Source: an uncultured Saprospiraceae bacterium (GTDB lineage Bacteria > Bacteroidota > Bacteroidia > Chitinophagales > Saprospiraceae). Taken from it: 52,662 nucleotides of DNA. A program made the position numbers and the translations under genes. Shown here piece by piece: positions 25,887-33,936 of the stretch. Each line of letters opens with the position of its first letter. Within the stretch, counting starts at the first letter, position 1. The stretch is taken from assembly GCA_937926205.1 (NCBI GenBank), contig CALEYL010000007.1:1-52662 (forward strand), written 5' to 3'. Under the pieces are notes generated by a model, which saw nothing but the letters and a program-made list of their open reading frames with translations, searched no databases and was not told the DNA's origin.

Positions 25887-28223
25887 TTACAGCAACTTCA
25901 GCGCCGCTGCCGACACCCGATTCTTTACTGAGGCGTATTCTTTTTCACCAATAAGCCCCTGCAAGAACTCTCTTTCGGCGCCGACAATTTGCCCCAAAAG
26001 CAAAGTCGTTTCATTAGCTTGGGGCATCATGCGCAGGGCTTCTTCGATTTCCCCGGCTTTCAACAATTGACGCGGGTTTTGAACATGCTTTGCAAATACG
26101 CCATCCAATAAGCCTGCTACCAGCACATCCTCATAGCTCAAATCGCACTCTACGGTGAGCTTGCCGTTCATCCGTCGCCGCTGAAGTTTTTCATGGTCGT
26201 AAAAATGTGGTTCTGATGCTTTGGAGCAGGCCTTGCACATACAGGGTATCATTTTGCGTACCTTCAAGCCTTCCAGGCGCTCATGCATCCTGTCAAAATC
26301 CTCGCTGAGGAGGGTAAGCAATTCCTTGGCATTGGCGCCACGGGCACGGATGCGGATGTTGCGGCTACCCCAAGCTTCTGTCACCAATGCCTGTGCGCCT
26401 GCCCGTTCGAAAACGGCGCCGCTTTTCCAGGCCAGTTCCGTCTGCTGAATATAGCGGTGATTCCGCACGATATGCTGCGAGAGTAGGCCTTTGGGCATGA
26501 ACTCGTATTCGTAGCGGATTTGGAGGTTGTTGGCGTCATCCCAAACGAGCACCTCTGGTTGCAGCACGGAAAGCAATTGCGGGGCCAGCCAGGTTTCTTC
26601 CCGTTCATCGGGTAGTTTGTAGCAAAGTTCGAACTTCTCCATTAGTGCCAGCAATTCATCGTGTTGGTCGGCATAGCGGACATCAGCCCAGATGCGTCCA
26701 AGGGTGCTGCGGGTGAAACGCCCAAAACTACCCTTTACCTCTTCGCAGTCCAGTACTTTATAGACCGCATCTGTGGCCCATTGATTTTTGAGTACCAGTA
26801 TCTTGCGCAACAGCGGGTGGTCCTGGAAGTGCAGAAAAGCCCCGAAATCGTGCAAATAACTGCTCAGGAACAGCGCCCGCTCCCGCTCTGGTATATCGTG
26901 CCGGACGCAGATGCGGTAATATTCTTCGAGGGGGATATGGTCAAGTCCTTCCTCTCTCGCGAGCCGCTCCAGTTCTCTACGGATGTCAAGCCAGGCCTTC
27001 GGCTGCTCCTCGCCGATATGCGGCAGTTGTTTGAGCCAGTATTCGATGGCTGCCCAGACCTCGTCCAGGCCGCGGCAGGTGAGTAAGTTGGTGGCTTTGG
27101 AATCCTTCAAAAAGCCGAAGCGTGCTTGCATCCCCTTTAGGTCGAGTTGCTTGCTACGGTCGCCTTTTTCGTTTTGGACAATGAGGAGAGGGCTGTTTCC
27201 GCCATAAAGGTCCGCAGTTTGTAGCCAATAGTTGAAGGATGGGTCGTTGATAGTTTTATCGTCCTTTCGAGTATCATCGAGCAAGATATAGAGCGAACGT
27301 TTAGTCAGGAAAAACTGGTGGGTGGCGTGGTAGATTTCCTGGCCGCCGAAGTCCCAGATGTTGAGGCGGAAGTCGGTACCGTCGGGGAGTTTGAGGTCGT
27401 AAGGATATACGTCTATGCCTTTTGTAGTTTCTTGTTCTTCGGGCAATGGGTTAGCCTTGTCGAGGAGCTTTTTGGCAAGGGAGGTTTTGCCTGCGCCACC
27501 TTCGCCGAGGATGAGGCATTTCGACTCAGAAAGACGTATAGTCGCACCTTTTGCTTTTTTTAGTTCTTCAAAATAAGTTATTACAGATTTACGTCCCCTG
27601 TTAATAATCTCGATAGGAGGTTTTTCAAGTGGACAATCTTTAAGATTAATTCCTGATCCTGAGCTAGACCACTTTGGGGTTAGCCCTTTTTTTATCAAAT
27701 TTAATATTGTACTCAAATCTTTTACTTTAGTTGAGTAGCAAGTGATAAATTTAAGTTTGTTTAAGTTCATTAATGGAGATAAATCAGATACTTCGGTTGA
27801 GGACAAATCAAGCCTTTGCAGATTCGTTAAATTTTTTAACGGAGATAAATCTACAATCTTTGTTGATGCACAATAAAGCTGTTCAATTTTGGACAACATA
27901 CTTAAAGGACTCAAATTATTTATGGAGGTATTTTGAATATTTAATTGTTTTAAATTTATTAGCCCGCTGAGTGCACTTATATCTGAAACCTTGGTAGTAT
28001 GGAGAGAAAGTACATTTAATTTAGTTAATCTTGATAAGATACTTATGTCAATTAAATTTTTATTATTTCCGCAGTATAATTTTTCCAACCACGTACAATC
28101 ATATAATTCATCAGGAAATTTAGTAAAGTTGCAATTACTTAAATCTAATTCCAGTGCATTTTCACCTTTTGCATACTTTAGCTTGTTTTCGTTGATTAAT
28201 CTTATAGCATAATGCTTAGACAT
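25887..28223 (-). CDS. LRR-Roc-COR (Roco) GTPase with C-terminal EAD-like tail
   Basis: A 778-residue bacterial Roco protein. Residues about 20-215 are leucine-rich repeats of about 22 residues (L-x-x-L-x-x-L-x-x-x-x-T-x-V-S-D-I-S-x-L). The Roc GTPase has its P-loop GEGGAGKTS at 240-248, switch motif D-F-G-G-Q-E and a Q-N-E-K-G-D guanine-specificity-like motif (N-K-x-D variant). A COR dimerisation region runs to about 680. A C-M-C-K-A-C motif and P-H-F-Y-D-H, common in bacterial Roco tails, follow. The last 60 residues (K-A-G-E-I-E-E-A-L to L-I-G-E-K-E-Y) resemble effector-associated domains of predicted conflict systems. The LRR-coding part (27.56-28.22 kb) is far more AT-rich than the rest, so the gene looks chimeric. 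I start at MSKHYAI (28221-28223). Confidence 0.88.
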   Translation of the reverse strand: MSKHYAIRLINENKLKYAKGENALELDLSNCNFTKFPDELYDCTWLEKLYCGNNKNLIDISILSRLTKLNVLSLHTTKVSDISALSGLINLKQLNIQNTSINNLSPLSMLSKIEQLYCASTKIVDLSPLKNLTNLQRLDLSSTEVSDLSPLMNLNKLKFITCYSTKVKDLSTILNLIKKGLTPKWSSSGSGINLKDCPLEKPPIEIINRGRKSVITYFEELKKAKGATIRLSESKCLILGEGGAGKTSLAKKLLDKANPLPEEQETTKGIDVYPYDLKLPDGTDFRLNIWDFGGQEIYHATHQFFLTKRSLYILLDDTRKDDKTINDPSFNYWLQTADLYGGNSPLLIVQNEKGDRSKQLDLKGMQARFGFLKDSKATNLLTCRGLDEVWAAIEYWLKQLPHIGEEQPKAWLDIRRELERLAREEGLDHIPLEEYYRICVRHDIPERERALFLSSYLHDFGAFLHFQDHPLLRKILVLKNQWATDAVYKVLDCEEVKGSFGRFTRSTLGRIWADVRYADQHDELLALMEKFELCYKLPDEREETWLAPQLLSVLQPEVLVWDDANNLQIRYEYEFMPKGLLSQHIVRNHRYIQQTELAWKSGAVFERAGAQALVTEAWGSRNIRIRARGANAKELLTLLSEDFDRMHERLEGLKVRKMIPCMCKACSKASEPHFYDHEKLQRRRMNGKLTVECDLSYEDVLVAGLLDGVFAKHVQNPRQLLKAGEIEEALRMMPQANETTLLLGQIVGAEREFLQGLIGEKEYASVKNRVSAAALKLL

Positions 28224-28365
28224 AATGTTTGTATTTAAATAATAGATTTTTAATTTAAACACCCTTTTTGTCTCTTACCTTTTCACCGCTCCCTCCATTC
28301 TCTTAAACATTTACCCCCGCCTACCAGAAAATGCCCGGCAAGGACGGGTTCTGCCGTCAGCGCCT

Positions 28366-28677
28366 TCAATAATCCCAGTGTCCCGGGTTCGACTGTGCGT
28401 AATTGTAGCATCGGAAATTGGTGAGTGGTTCGTCGAAATAAGCAGCGCAGAAATGAAGGGCATAGCGGTCGAGATAGCGCTGGTTCAGCGCCACTTCTTT
28501 AATCGTTTCTTTGCCATACAGTGACTTGATGAGGTACCAATCGGACAACATGCCGTGTGATAGTACCCGGTCAATAATATAGACCTTGCCCTCTTCCAGC
28601 GACAGTTTGCTCCGGTCTATGTCCCAGAAAAGATAACTGCTGAAATCTGCCTCCGTGATGTTTTGTTGCTGCCCCAT
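28366..28677 (-). CDS. DUF6922-like protein, orphan of an AbiE-type module
   Basis: A 103-residue protein. The core (S-Y-L-F-W-D-I-D, I-I-D-R-V-L-S-H-G, D-W-x-L-I-K-x-L-Y-G, Q-R-Y-L-D, F-R-C-Y) resembles the DUF6922 family, which often sits directly before AbiEii-type nucleotidyltransferase toxin genes. No nucleotidyltransferase follows here; downstream lies the Roco gene. So it is an orphan or the remnant of a module. I begin at MGQQQN (28675-28677). It lies next to a REP/RAYT element, a plausible cause of rearrangement. Confidence 0.6.
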   Translation of the reverse strand: MGQQQNITEADFSSYLFWDIDRSKLSLEEGKVYIIDRVLSHGMLSDWYLIKSLYGKETIKEVALNQRYLDRYALHFCAAYFDEPLTNFRCYNYAQSNPGHWDY

Positions 28678-28703
28678 TGTTGCACTTTGAATTGATAACA
28701 AAT

Positions 28704-28850
28704 TTAGCGTTTTTCCCGAACCCTTTTTATCGCCGCCGTCATCCCGGCAAACACCTCCATAAGCCCGAGGTTTTCGAGGGCAAAGAAATGCCCACGGCTG
28801 TGCTTGTTTTCAGCGATGAGTTTGAGGGCTTTTTTGTGTCCGTCGGTCAT
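28704..28850 (-). CDS. Possible 48-residue ORF before the DUF6922-like gene
   Basis: A short ORF (MTDGHKKALKL to K-R-V-R-E-K-R), 26 bp before the DUF6922-like gene on the same strand. A longer reading from 28919 would translate through the palindrome at 28864-28896, which is unlikely to be original. I recognise no family. It may be a real small partner, or the truncated end of a gene cut by the transposable element. Confidence 0.3.
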   Translation of the reverse strand: MTDGHKKALKLIAENKHSRGHFFALENLGLMEVFAGMTAAIKRVREKR

Positions 28851-28863
28851 GGCAGTGGGTTCA

Positions 28864-28896
28864 AGACTTCCGAAGTCTCGAAGACTTCGGAAGTCT
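28864..28896. repeat. REP-like palindrome, left of the RAYT gene
   Basis: AGACTTCCGAAGTCT (28864-28878) and AGACTTCGGAAGTCT (28882-28896) form a perfect 15-bp stem with loop CGA. It lies 29 bp beyond the transposase stop. It is paired with a variant palindrome on the other side of the gene. Confidence 0.8.
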
Positions 28897-28925
28897 GATG
28901 AGTAGGCTTTCATACTCAAACAAAG

Positions 28926-29585
28926 TTATTCATCCCACATCAAGAATTCCAAGGCTTTTTCCAGCTTAAAATCCTGGTGATAACGCAGAAATTCACTTCG
29001 CCCTTTCTGCGTATCGCCGTTAAAAAACAAATTTAAGACTTCCTCTCTGCAAACCTTTGTAGGAGCTTCGCTGAGCATGGTCAAATAAGATGTAAATTTC
29101 CAATCCTCGTACTGCTTTACCAATTTATGATGAATGGGATTGTGATGATGGTAAGCAATCAGGTAGCAAAGATGGTTTTCATTCCGTATGCCAATCCTTT
29201 TGAATCGCTTTTGGAAAACGCTGCCCTCTCTTTGCTCCCGTTTGTTAAAGGCCTTTGCATAACTTATAAGGAACCGTTTCATTTGGTCTTCCAGAAATTC
29301 GTCCAGAGTAATTTCCTGCCCAATGAACTTCCTACTTGCTTTTGTTTTCTCGGCTTTGGCGTTTTCCATGAATAACTCATCGACGTTCCGAATCCGCACC
29401 GTAAAGTGAAAATGATTTGGAATAAGGGCATACGAAAAGGTGTCCATATACTTGCCCAAAAATTCACCCCACTTTTTCAGAAAAAATTGGTAGTTCTCAT
29501 CACTAAGGAATATGGTTTCTCTGTTATTGGAACGGTTGTATATGTGGTAAAAGCAGTTTTCTTCAAAAGCTTGCCAGTAGTTCAT
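28926..29585 (-). CDS. REP-associated tyrosine transposase (RAYT), IS200/Y1 family
   Basis: A 219-residue Y1 HUH transposase. The HUH metal motif is H-F-H-F in I-P-N-H-F-H-F. The N-terminus carries the RAYT-like F-Y-H-I-Y-N-R, and F-Q-K-R-F-K-R and Y-H-H-H-N-P-I-H resemble the family's F-x-x-R-F/K-R and Y-x-H-x-N-P motifs. The catalytic tyrosine would be in the helix before N-P. RAYTs bind and nick REP palindromes and are usually single-copy, domesticated relatives of IS200/IS605. The ATG at 29583-29585 is chosen over the TTG two codons upstream. A perfect 15-bp palindrome flanks it on each side. Confidence 0.85.
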   Translation of the reverse strand: MNYWQAFEENCFYHIYNRSNNRETIFLSDENYQFFLKKWGEFLGKYMDTFSYALIPNHFHFTVRIRNVDELFMENAKAEKTKASRKFIGQEITLDEFLEDQMKRFLISYAKAFNKREQREGSVFQKRFKRIGIRNENHLCYLIAYHHHNPIHHKLVKQYEDWKFTSYLTMLSEAPTKVCREEVLNLFFNGDTQKGRSEFLRYHQDFKLEKALEFLMWDE

Positions 29586-29621
29586 CTTCAAACGATTTAG
29601 ATTAGTGGGTTATCTGCTGCC

Positions 29622-29654
29622 AGATTTCCGAAATCTTTAAGATTTCGGAAATCT
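29622..29654. repeat. REP-like palindrome, right of the RAYT gene
   Basis: AGATTTCCGAAATCT (29622-29636) and AGATTTCGGAAATCT (29640-29654) form a perfect 15-bp stem with loop TTA. It equals the left palindrome except for G-C to A-T changes that are matched on both arms, so the fold is kept. It lies 36 bp upstream of the transposase ATG. Confidence 0.8.
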
Positions 29655-29742
29655 TCGTCCTCAAGAAGCTTAGAACGGCACTATTTAAAAACAAATCCCC
29701 AAAATACAAAATCCCGACAATCCTGCCTCCCGAAGCATTGTG

Positions 29743-29790
29743 CCAAAAAAACAAAAGCCCTCGCAGTTTCATCAACTGCAAGGGCTTTCT
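29743..29790 (-). terminator. Terminator of the tRNA gene
   Basis: On the minus strand AAGCCCTTGCAGTT pairs with AACTGCGAGGGCTT (14 bp including one G-T) around loop GATG, followed by TTGTTTTTTT. It starts about 13 nt after the tRNA 3' end. Confidence 0.85.
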
Positions 29791-29802
29791 GTGGTGAGAA
29801 GA

Positions 29803-29879
29803 TGGTAGCGCGGGGGAGGCTTGAACTCCCGACCTTGCGATTATGAATCGCACGCTCTGACCAGCTGAGCTACCGCGCC
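29803..29879 (-). tRNA. tRNA with CAT anticodon (elongator Met, or Ile2)
   Basis: A 77-nt cloverleaf with encoded CCA. The acceptor is GGCGCGG paired with CCGCGCT (one G-T at 1-72). The D stem is GCTC/GAGC, the anticodon stem TGCGA/TCGCA with loop TTCATAA (anticodon CAT), and the T arm GGGAG-TTCAAGC-CTCCC. The first pair and the anticodon stem lack initiator traits (no 1-72 mismatch, no G-C triplet), so it is elongator tRNA-Met or the lysidine-modified tRNA-Ile2, which cannot be told apart by eye. Confidence 0.93.
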
Positions 29880-30046
29880 ATTTTGTAGAAAACTTGAAGT
29901 ACTTGCACATCCTTTTTGCACAAGCGGCTGCAAAGATATGACTTTTCCATTTTGACAAGCAAGGGTTTTTTAGAAAAAATAACAGGAAAGGCGTTAAGCT
30001 TATCTCAAAACCGCGAAAAGTTGATCACAGGCTGGAAGGAACGACG

Positions 30047-30054
30047 TACTTTTG
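30047..30054 (+). promoter_or_regulatory. -7 box candidate for the Ig-like lipoprotein
   Basis: TACTTTTG matches TAnnTTTG. A TTG at 30021-30023 is 23 bp upstream, slightly beyond the usual spacing. The ATG is 41 bp downstream, which supports the shorter gene start. Confidence 0.45.
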
Positions 30055-30095
30055 GGCTTCGTTCAGGCAAGATTCCTGCGATTCATTCAAGTTTC

Positions 30096-31730
30096 ATGAA
30101 ACACAGACGCTATTTTTTATTCGTTTTAGGCTGCCTGCTGCCCGTTTTAGCCCTGCTGAGCGGCTGCGCCAACGTCATTGCGCCCGTGGGCGGACCCAAA
30201 GATGAAGCGCCGCCGGTGGTGGTATCCGAGGGGTCTACCCCCAATTTTCAGACGCAATTTAAGAAACAGCGCATCCTGCTGACCTTCGATGAGTGGATTC
30301 AGATAACCGACGTGGCCAAACAAGTGGTGGTTTCCCCCCCGCTGGAACAGCCTTTTGAGATTACCCTGAAAGGCAAAACCCTGCGCTTCGATTTTGATGA
30401 AACGGAAGTCCTTCGGGATTCAGCCACTTACACCATCAACTTTGGAGAGGCCGTAAAAGACCTCACTGAACGCAACCCTGCTAAAGACCTGCGCTTTGTT
30501 TTTGCCACCGGCAACCAACTTGATTCATTGACTTTTTCTGGTAAAATTGTGGACGTGCTGACCGGCGAACCCGTTGATGGCGTTTTGTTCATGCTCTACG
30601 ATAACCTGGCCGACAGTGTGGTTCGCACTGAAAAACCCTTTTATTTTGGGCGAAGCAACAAAGAAGGCCTGTTTAAAATAGAAAACATCAAAGCCGGTAA
30701 GTTCAAAAGTTTGGCGCTGATCGATTCTGACTTCAATTACCTCTTCAATTTCAAAACCGAACGCATCGGGTTTCCCGACAGCCTGATCACCATACCCGCC
30801 GATACGACAGCCAGTCTGACAATCCGGTTGTTTTCAGAAGAAATTCCGCTTCAGGTTTCCGACAGCGATCTCAAGGGTTACGGTACGGCAAAGGTAGCGT
30901 TTAACCGGATTCCGGAAGGACTTACCGTGCGCTACGACCCGCCCGGCGCCGTTGTATACAAATACAGTGAGGCCGACTCCATGCGCATCTGGTATCGCCC
31001 GGAGGATTCCACCGCATTACAGACCATTTATCTGGAAGCAGACTCTACTTTCAAAGATACCCTTTATCTGAATCCGGCCACGAGGGAAAGTTTTCTGAAA
31101 ACAGCCAAACTAAGCGACCTTGGCGCCCGCACAGGCAATTCGCTGCTGAAAGTAACCCCGGGTAAAGATTTTCGCATTCAGTTCAATCACCCCATAGCGT
31201 CCCTCGATACAGCCAGAATTGCCGTTTACGAAGACACCTTGCGCAACCGGATACCGGCCCTTGTCCGCATTAGCGAAAGCAACCCGACTGAGGTGCTGGT
31301 TGGCTGGACCTGGAAGGAAGGCACCCGGTACGAACTGGAAATGATGCCCGGTGCAGCGCGCGACTGGTATGGCATGAGCAGCGACACGCTTAAAAAAAGA
31401 TGGCTGCCGGAAGCGGTGAAAAGTTTCGGCAATATAGACCTGACTATTGAAGGCCTGGACACTTCATTGAACTACGTTGCGGAGTTGCTGTTTCAAGAAA
31501 AGAACTTAGTGGAAAAAATGTCCATTGACAACACCGGGACCTTTAATCGAAAATTTTCATTGCTGCAGCCGGGGGAATATACCGTGCGGATTGTGACGGA
31601 TTTAAACCGCAACGGACGATGGGATACAGGGCTTTACAATGAAAAACGCCAGCCGGAACCCATTTTTAAAACCAAACTGGAGCCACTGCGCGCAAATTGG
31701 GATTTAGATGCTAAAGTGTTACTGGAATGA
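30096..31730 (+). CDS. Ig-like domain lipoprotein
   Basis: A 544-residue lipoprotein with signal MKHRRYF, a hydrophobic stretch and lipobox L-L-S-G-C; the longer frame from 29916 overlaps the tRNA side and is rejected. After A-P-V-G-G-P-K-D come an Ig-like Big_5 domain (about 45-140; P-x-F-Q-T-Q-F, F-D-E-W-I, Y-T-I-N-F-G), then a carboxypeptidase-regulatory-like or SdrD-like beta domain (F-S-G-K-I-V-D-V-L-T-G-E-P-V-D-G-V), and further beta modules to the end (N-R-N-G-R-W-D-T-G). This is a widespread Bacteroidota envelope protein type of unknown function, probably at the outer membrane. Confidence 0.75.
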   Translation: MKHRRYFLFVLGCLLPVLALLSGCANVIAPVGGPKDEAPPVVVSEGSTPNFQTQFKKQRILLTFDEWIQITDVAKQVVVSPPLEQPFEITLKGKTLRFDFDETEVLRDSATYTINFGEAVKDLTERNPAKDLRFVFATGNQLDSLTFSGKIVDVLTGEPVDGVLFMLYDNLADSVVRTEKPFYFGRSNKEGLFKIENIKAGKFKSLALIDSDFNYLFNFKTERIGFPDSLITIPADTTASLTIRLFSEEIPLQVSDSDLKGYGTAKVAFNRIPEGLTVRYDPPGAVVYKYSEADSMRIWYRPEDSTALQTIYLEADSTFKDTLYLNPATRESFLKTAKLSDLGARTGNSLLKVTPGKDFRIQFNHPIASLDTARIAVYEDTLRNRIPALVRISESNPTEVLVGWTWKEGTRYELEMMPGAARDWYGMSSDTLKKRWLPEAVKSFGNIDLTIEGLDTSLNYVAELLFQEKNLVEKMSIDNTGTFNRKFSLLQPGEYTVRIVTDLNRNGRWDTGLYNEKRQPEPIFKTKLEPLRANWDLDAKVLLE

Positions 31731-31794
31731 GGCATTGGCCTCGCGTGAGCGGCGATTTGAAAATTTCATCAGAAAAAAATATTAACAGCAGAGC

Positions 31795-32958
31795 ATGAAT
31801 GGTGCATTTAGAATAGCAACACTTTTTGACATCCCCATTAAAATTCACTGGACCTTTGTGCTCCTTGTTCTTTGGGTAGTTTACATAAGCCAGACGACCG
31901 GGGAAGAAGGATGGAACTGGATGCAGATGGCCCGGACGGGTTTACTGGTGGCTGCGTTGTTTGTCTGCGTGATTTTGCACGAACTGGGGCATGCGCTTAC
32001 TGCCCGTCGGTATGGCATCCGTACCCGAAACATCCTGTTATTGCCTATAGGCGGCCTTGCTGTGCTTGATCGGTTGCCGGAAAAGCCGCTTCAGGAATTG
32101 TTGGTTGCACTGGCAGGGCCCTTGGTGAATTTTGGACTGGCGCTGATTTTTCTGCCCGCCCTGCTGATTTTGCAGCCTTATGGGTTTAGTGAATTGGTAT
32201 TTGCGCTGCTGCATCCGGAAAGGAGCAATGTTTTCCTCGATTTTCAGGCCACTGCCATCGAGCGGTTCCTGTATTTTATGGTGATGATCAACTTTTTCGT
32301 TGGCGCCTTCAACCTGTTGCCCATTTTTCCAATGGACGGCGGGCGCATCCTTCGTGCGCTATTGTCTATCCGCCTCAAACGGCTTCAGGCTACGCGCATT
32401 GCCGTTTTTATCGGGCAAGCTGCGGTTGTTGCCTTTATGGGCTATAGTATGTTTACTTCGGGTACCGTCAACTGGGCTACCCTGCTGATCGGCGTTTTTG
32501 TCTTCTTTTCTGCAGGCTGGGAATACCGCGCCATTCGCGATGAAAGCTTCCTGGAACGCTATAAGGTAGGCGATGTGTATCGGGGCTTTTTTACCAAACT
32601 TTACGAAAGCGATTCATTGGCCCTTGCCCTGGAATGCATCAAACGCGGCCCCGAGCGGAATTTCCTCGTTTTCGATGAATGGCAAAATCTCAAAGGCGTA
32701 CTTTCAGAACAAAATACCCTGAACGGGCTCAGCAAACCCGAAGCCACCAGCTTAAAGGTGGTCGATTTGATGATGGACGCACCAGACATTCTTTGGCCTG
32801 CCGATGAACTTAAAAAAGCCGTTGTATTGCTTCAAAAAGAAAGCCATCCCATCCTGCCCGTTTATGACGGCGATCGCCTCGTAGGCGTACTGGATGCACA
32901 GGGTGTTGACCATTTTATGCAGGTACAGAAATATCTGAACACGCCGGCTACGGCCTAA
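31795..32958 (+). CDS. Site-2 protease family (M50) membrane protease with CBS region
   Basis: A 387-residue intramembrane metalloprotease. The zinc motif is H-E-L-G-H at 62-66 and the second site is P-M-D-G-G-R near 180. About six membrane segments cover residues 15-245. A cytoplasmic C-terminal region (about 255-380) looks like a CBS pair (V-V-D-L-M-M-D-A, L-P-V-Y-D-G-D-R-L-V-G-V-L-D). This is the SpoIVFB-like group, in which CBS domains gate activity by binding nucleotides. The substrate is unknown. hisF follows 13 bp on. Confidence 0.85.
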   Translation: MNGAFRIATLFDIPIKIHWTFVLLVLWVVYISQTTGEEGWNWMQMARTGLLVAALFVCVILHELGHALTARRYGIRTRNILLLPIGGLAVLDRLPEKPLQELLVALAGPLVNFGLALIFLPALLILQPYGFSELVFALLHPERSNVFLDFQATAIERFLYFMVMINFFVGAFNLLPIFPMDGGRILRALLSIRLKRLQATRIAVFIGQAAVVAFMGYSMFTSGTVNWATLLIGVFVFFSAGWEYRAIRDESFLERYKVGDVYRGFFTKLYESDSLALALECIKRGPERNFLVFDEWQNLKGVLSEQNTLNGLSKPEATSLKVVDLMMDAPDILWPADELKKAVVLLQKESHPILPVYDGDRLVGVLDAQGVDHFMQVQKYLNTPATA

Positions 32959-32971
32959 AACGAGGCTTCCA

Positions 32972-33730
32972 ATGTTATCAAAACGCATCATACCCTGCCT
33001 CGACATTAAAGATGGGCGAACCGTAAAAGGCATCAACTTTGTGAACCTGCGCGATGCAGGCGACCCTGTTGAACTTGGGCAACGCTACAGCGAAGCCGGA
33101 GCCGACGAACTTGTGTTTCTGGACATTACGGCTACCCATGAAAACCGCAAAACATTAGCTGCGCTGGCTCGTGAAGTAGCCAAAAACCTCAATATTCCTT
33201 TCACCATTGGAGGTGGCATCCGTTCTGTGGCTGATGCCGGAGTGATGCTGGAAGCCGGTGCGGATAAAATATCCGTCAACTCTGCTGCTGTTCGTCGCCC
33301 GGAATTGCTGGAGGAACTGGCGGATGCTTTTGGCAGCCAGTTCGTCGTCGTCGCAATTGACGCCCGCTGGCATGAAGACGACTGGGTTGTTTACCTCAAC
33401 GGAGGACGAATTGCCACAGAACACAGACTGTTCGACTGGGCGAAAGCATGCGAAGACCGGGGAGCCGGAGAGATTCTGTTTACCTCTATGGATCACGACG
33501 GCGCCAAATCCGGATTTGCCTGTTCGGCACTGGCCCGATTGTCTGAATCCGTTTCCATTCCCATCATTGCTTCCGGTGGCGCTGGTTCAATGGCGCATTT
33601 CAGGGAAGTCTTCACGACAGGCCGGGCAGATGCAGGATTGGCAGCAAGTATTTTCCATTTTGGGGAAATTGGCATCAGCGATCTGAAAGCCTATCTACAC
33701 AAGGAAGGCGTGCCGGTTCGGATGGTGTGA
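32972..33730 (+). CDS. hisF: Imidazole glycerol phosphate synthase subunit HisF
   Basis: The 252-residue cyclase subunit that, with HisH, forms imidazole glycerol phosphate and AICAR in histidine synthesis. The catalytic aspartates are D11 (C-L-D-I-K-D-G) and D130 (V-A-I-D-A), at exactly the family positions. Phosphate-binding G-G-G-I-R and S-G-G-A-G are present. The (beta-alpha)8 barrel is of normal length. No other his gene is nearby, so hisF appears separated from its operon and is transcribed with the protease gene. Confidence 0.95.
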   Translation: MLSKRIIPCLDIKDGRTVKGINFVNLRDAGDPVELGQRYSEAGADELVFLDITATHENRKTLAALAREVAKNLNIPFTIGGGIRSVADAGVMLEAGADKISVNSAAVRRPELLEELADAFGSQFVVVAIDARWHEDDWVVYLNGGRIATEHRLFDWAKACEDRGAGEILFTSMDHDGAKSGFACSALARLSESVSIPIIASGGAGSMAHFREVFTTGRADAGLAASIFHFGEIGISDLKAYLHKEGVPVRMV

Positions 33731-33798
33731 AGGCGACAAGTGCGAATTATTGCTCAAAAAATCAAGGGCTTGCAGGTACGACTTCGCAGATTTCGACA

Positions 33799-33806
33799 TA
33801 TATTTG
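33799..33806 (+). promoter_or_regulatory. -7 box candidate with a structured leader
   Basis: TATATTTG matches TAnnTTTG, 131 bp before the ATG at 33937. The leader would contain the hairpin at 33847-33883. Confidence 0.45.
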
Positions 33807-33846
33807 CGGCATCATTTTTTGGCTATACTTTATTTTTTATATACGT

Positions 33847-33883
33847 GAACCTGGTAGTGCCTCTGATTTGCACTATCAGGTTC
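33847..33883 (+). terminator. 14-bp leader hairpin (attenuator or terminator)
   Basis: GAACCTGGTAGTGC (33847-33860) pairs with GCACTATCAGGTTC (33870-33883) with a single G-T, followed by GCCTTTCTT. It can end hisF transcripts, or act in the leader of the next gene if the -7 box at 33799 is used. Confidence 0.5.
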
Positions 33884-33936
33884 GCCTTTCTTAGACCATT
33901 GTGTTTTTGTTTTAGCCTAATAAAAAACTGTCGGTT

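Noticed and set aside
29803..29879. Initiator tRNA-fMet
   Set aside because: It lacks the 1-72 mismatch and the three G-C pairs in the anticodon stem that mark initiators.
29602..29958. 118-codon minus-strand frame across the tRNA
   Set aside because: It runs through the tRNA, its terminator and the REP palindrome, so it cannot be a functional gene.
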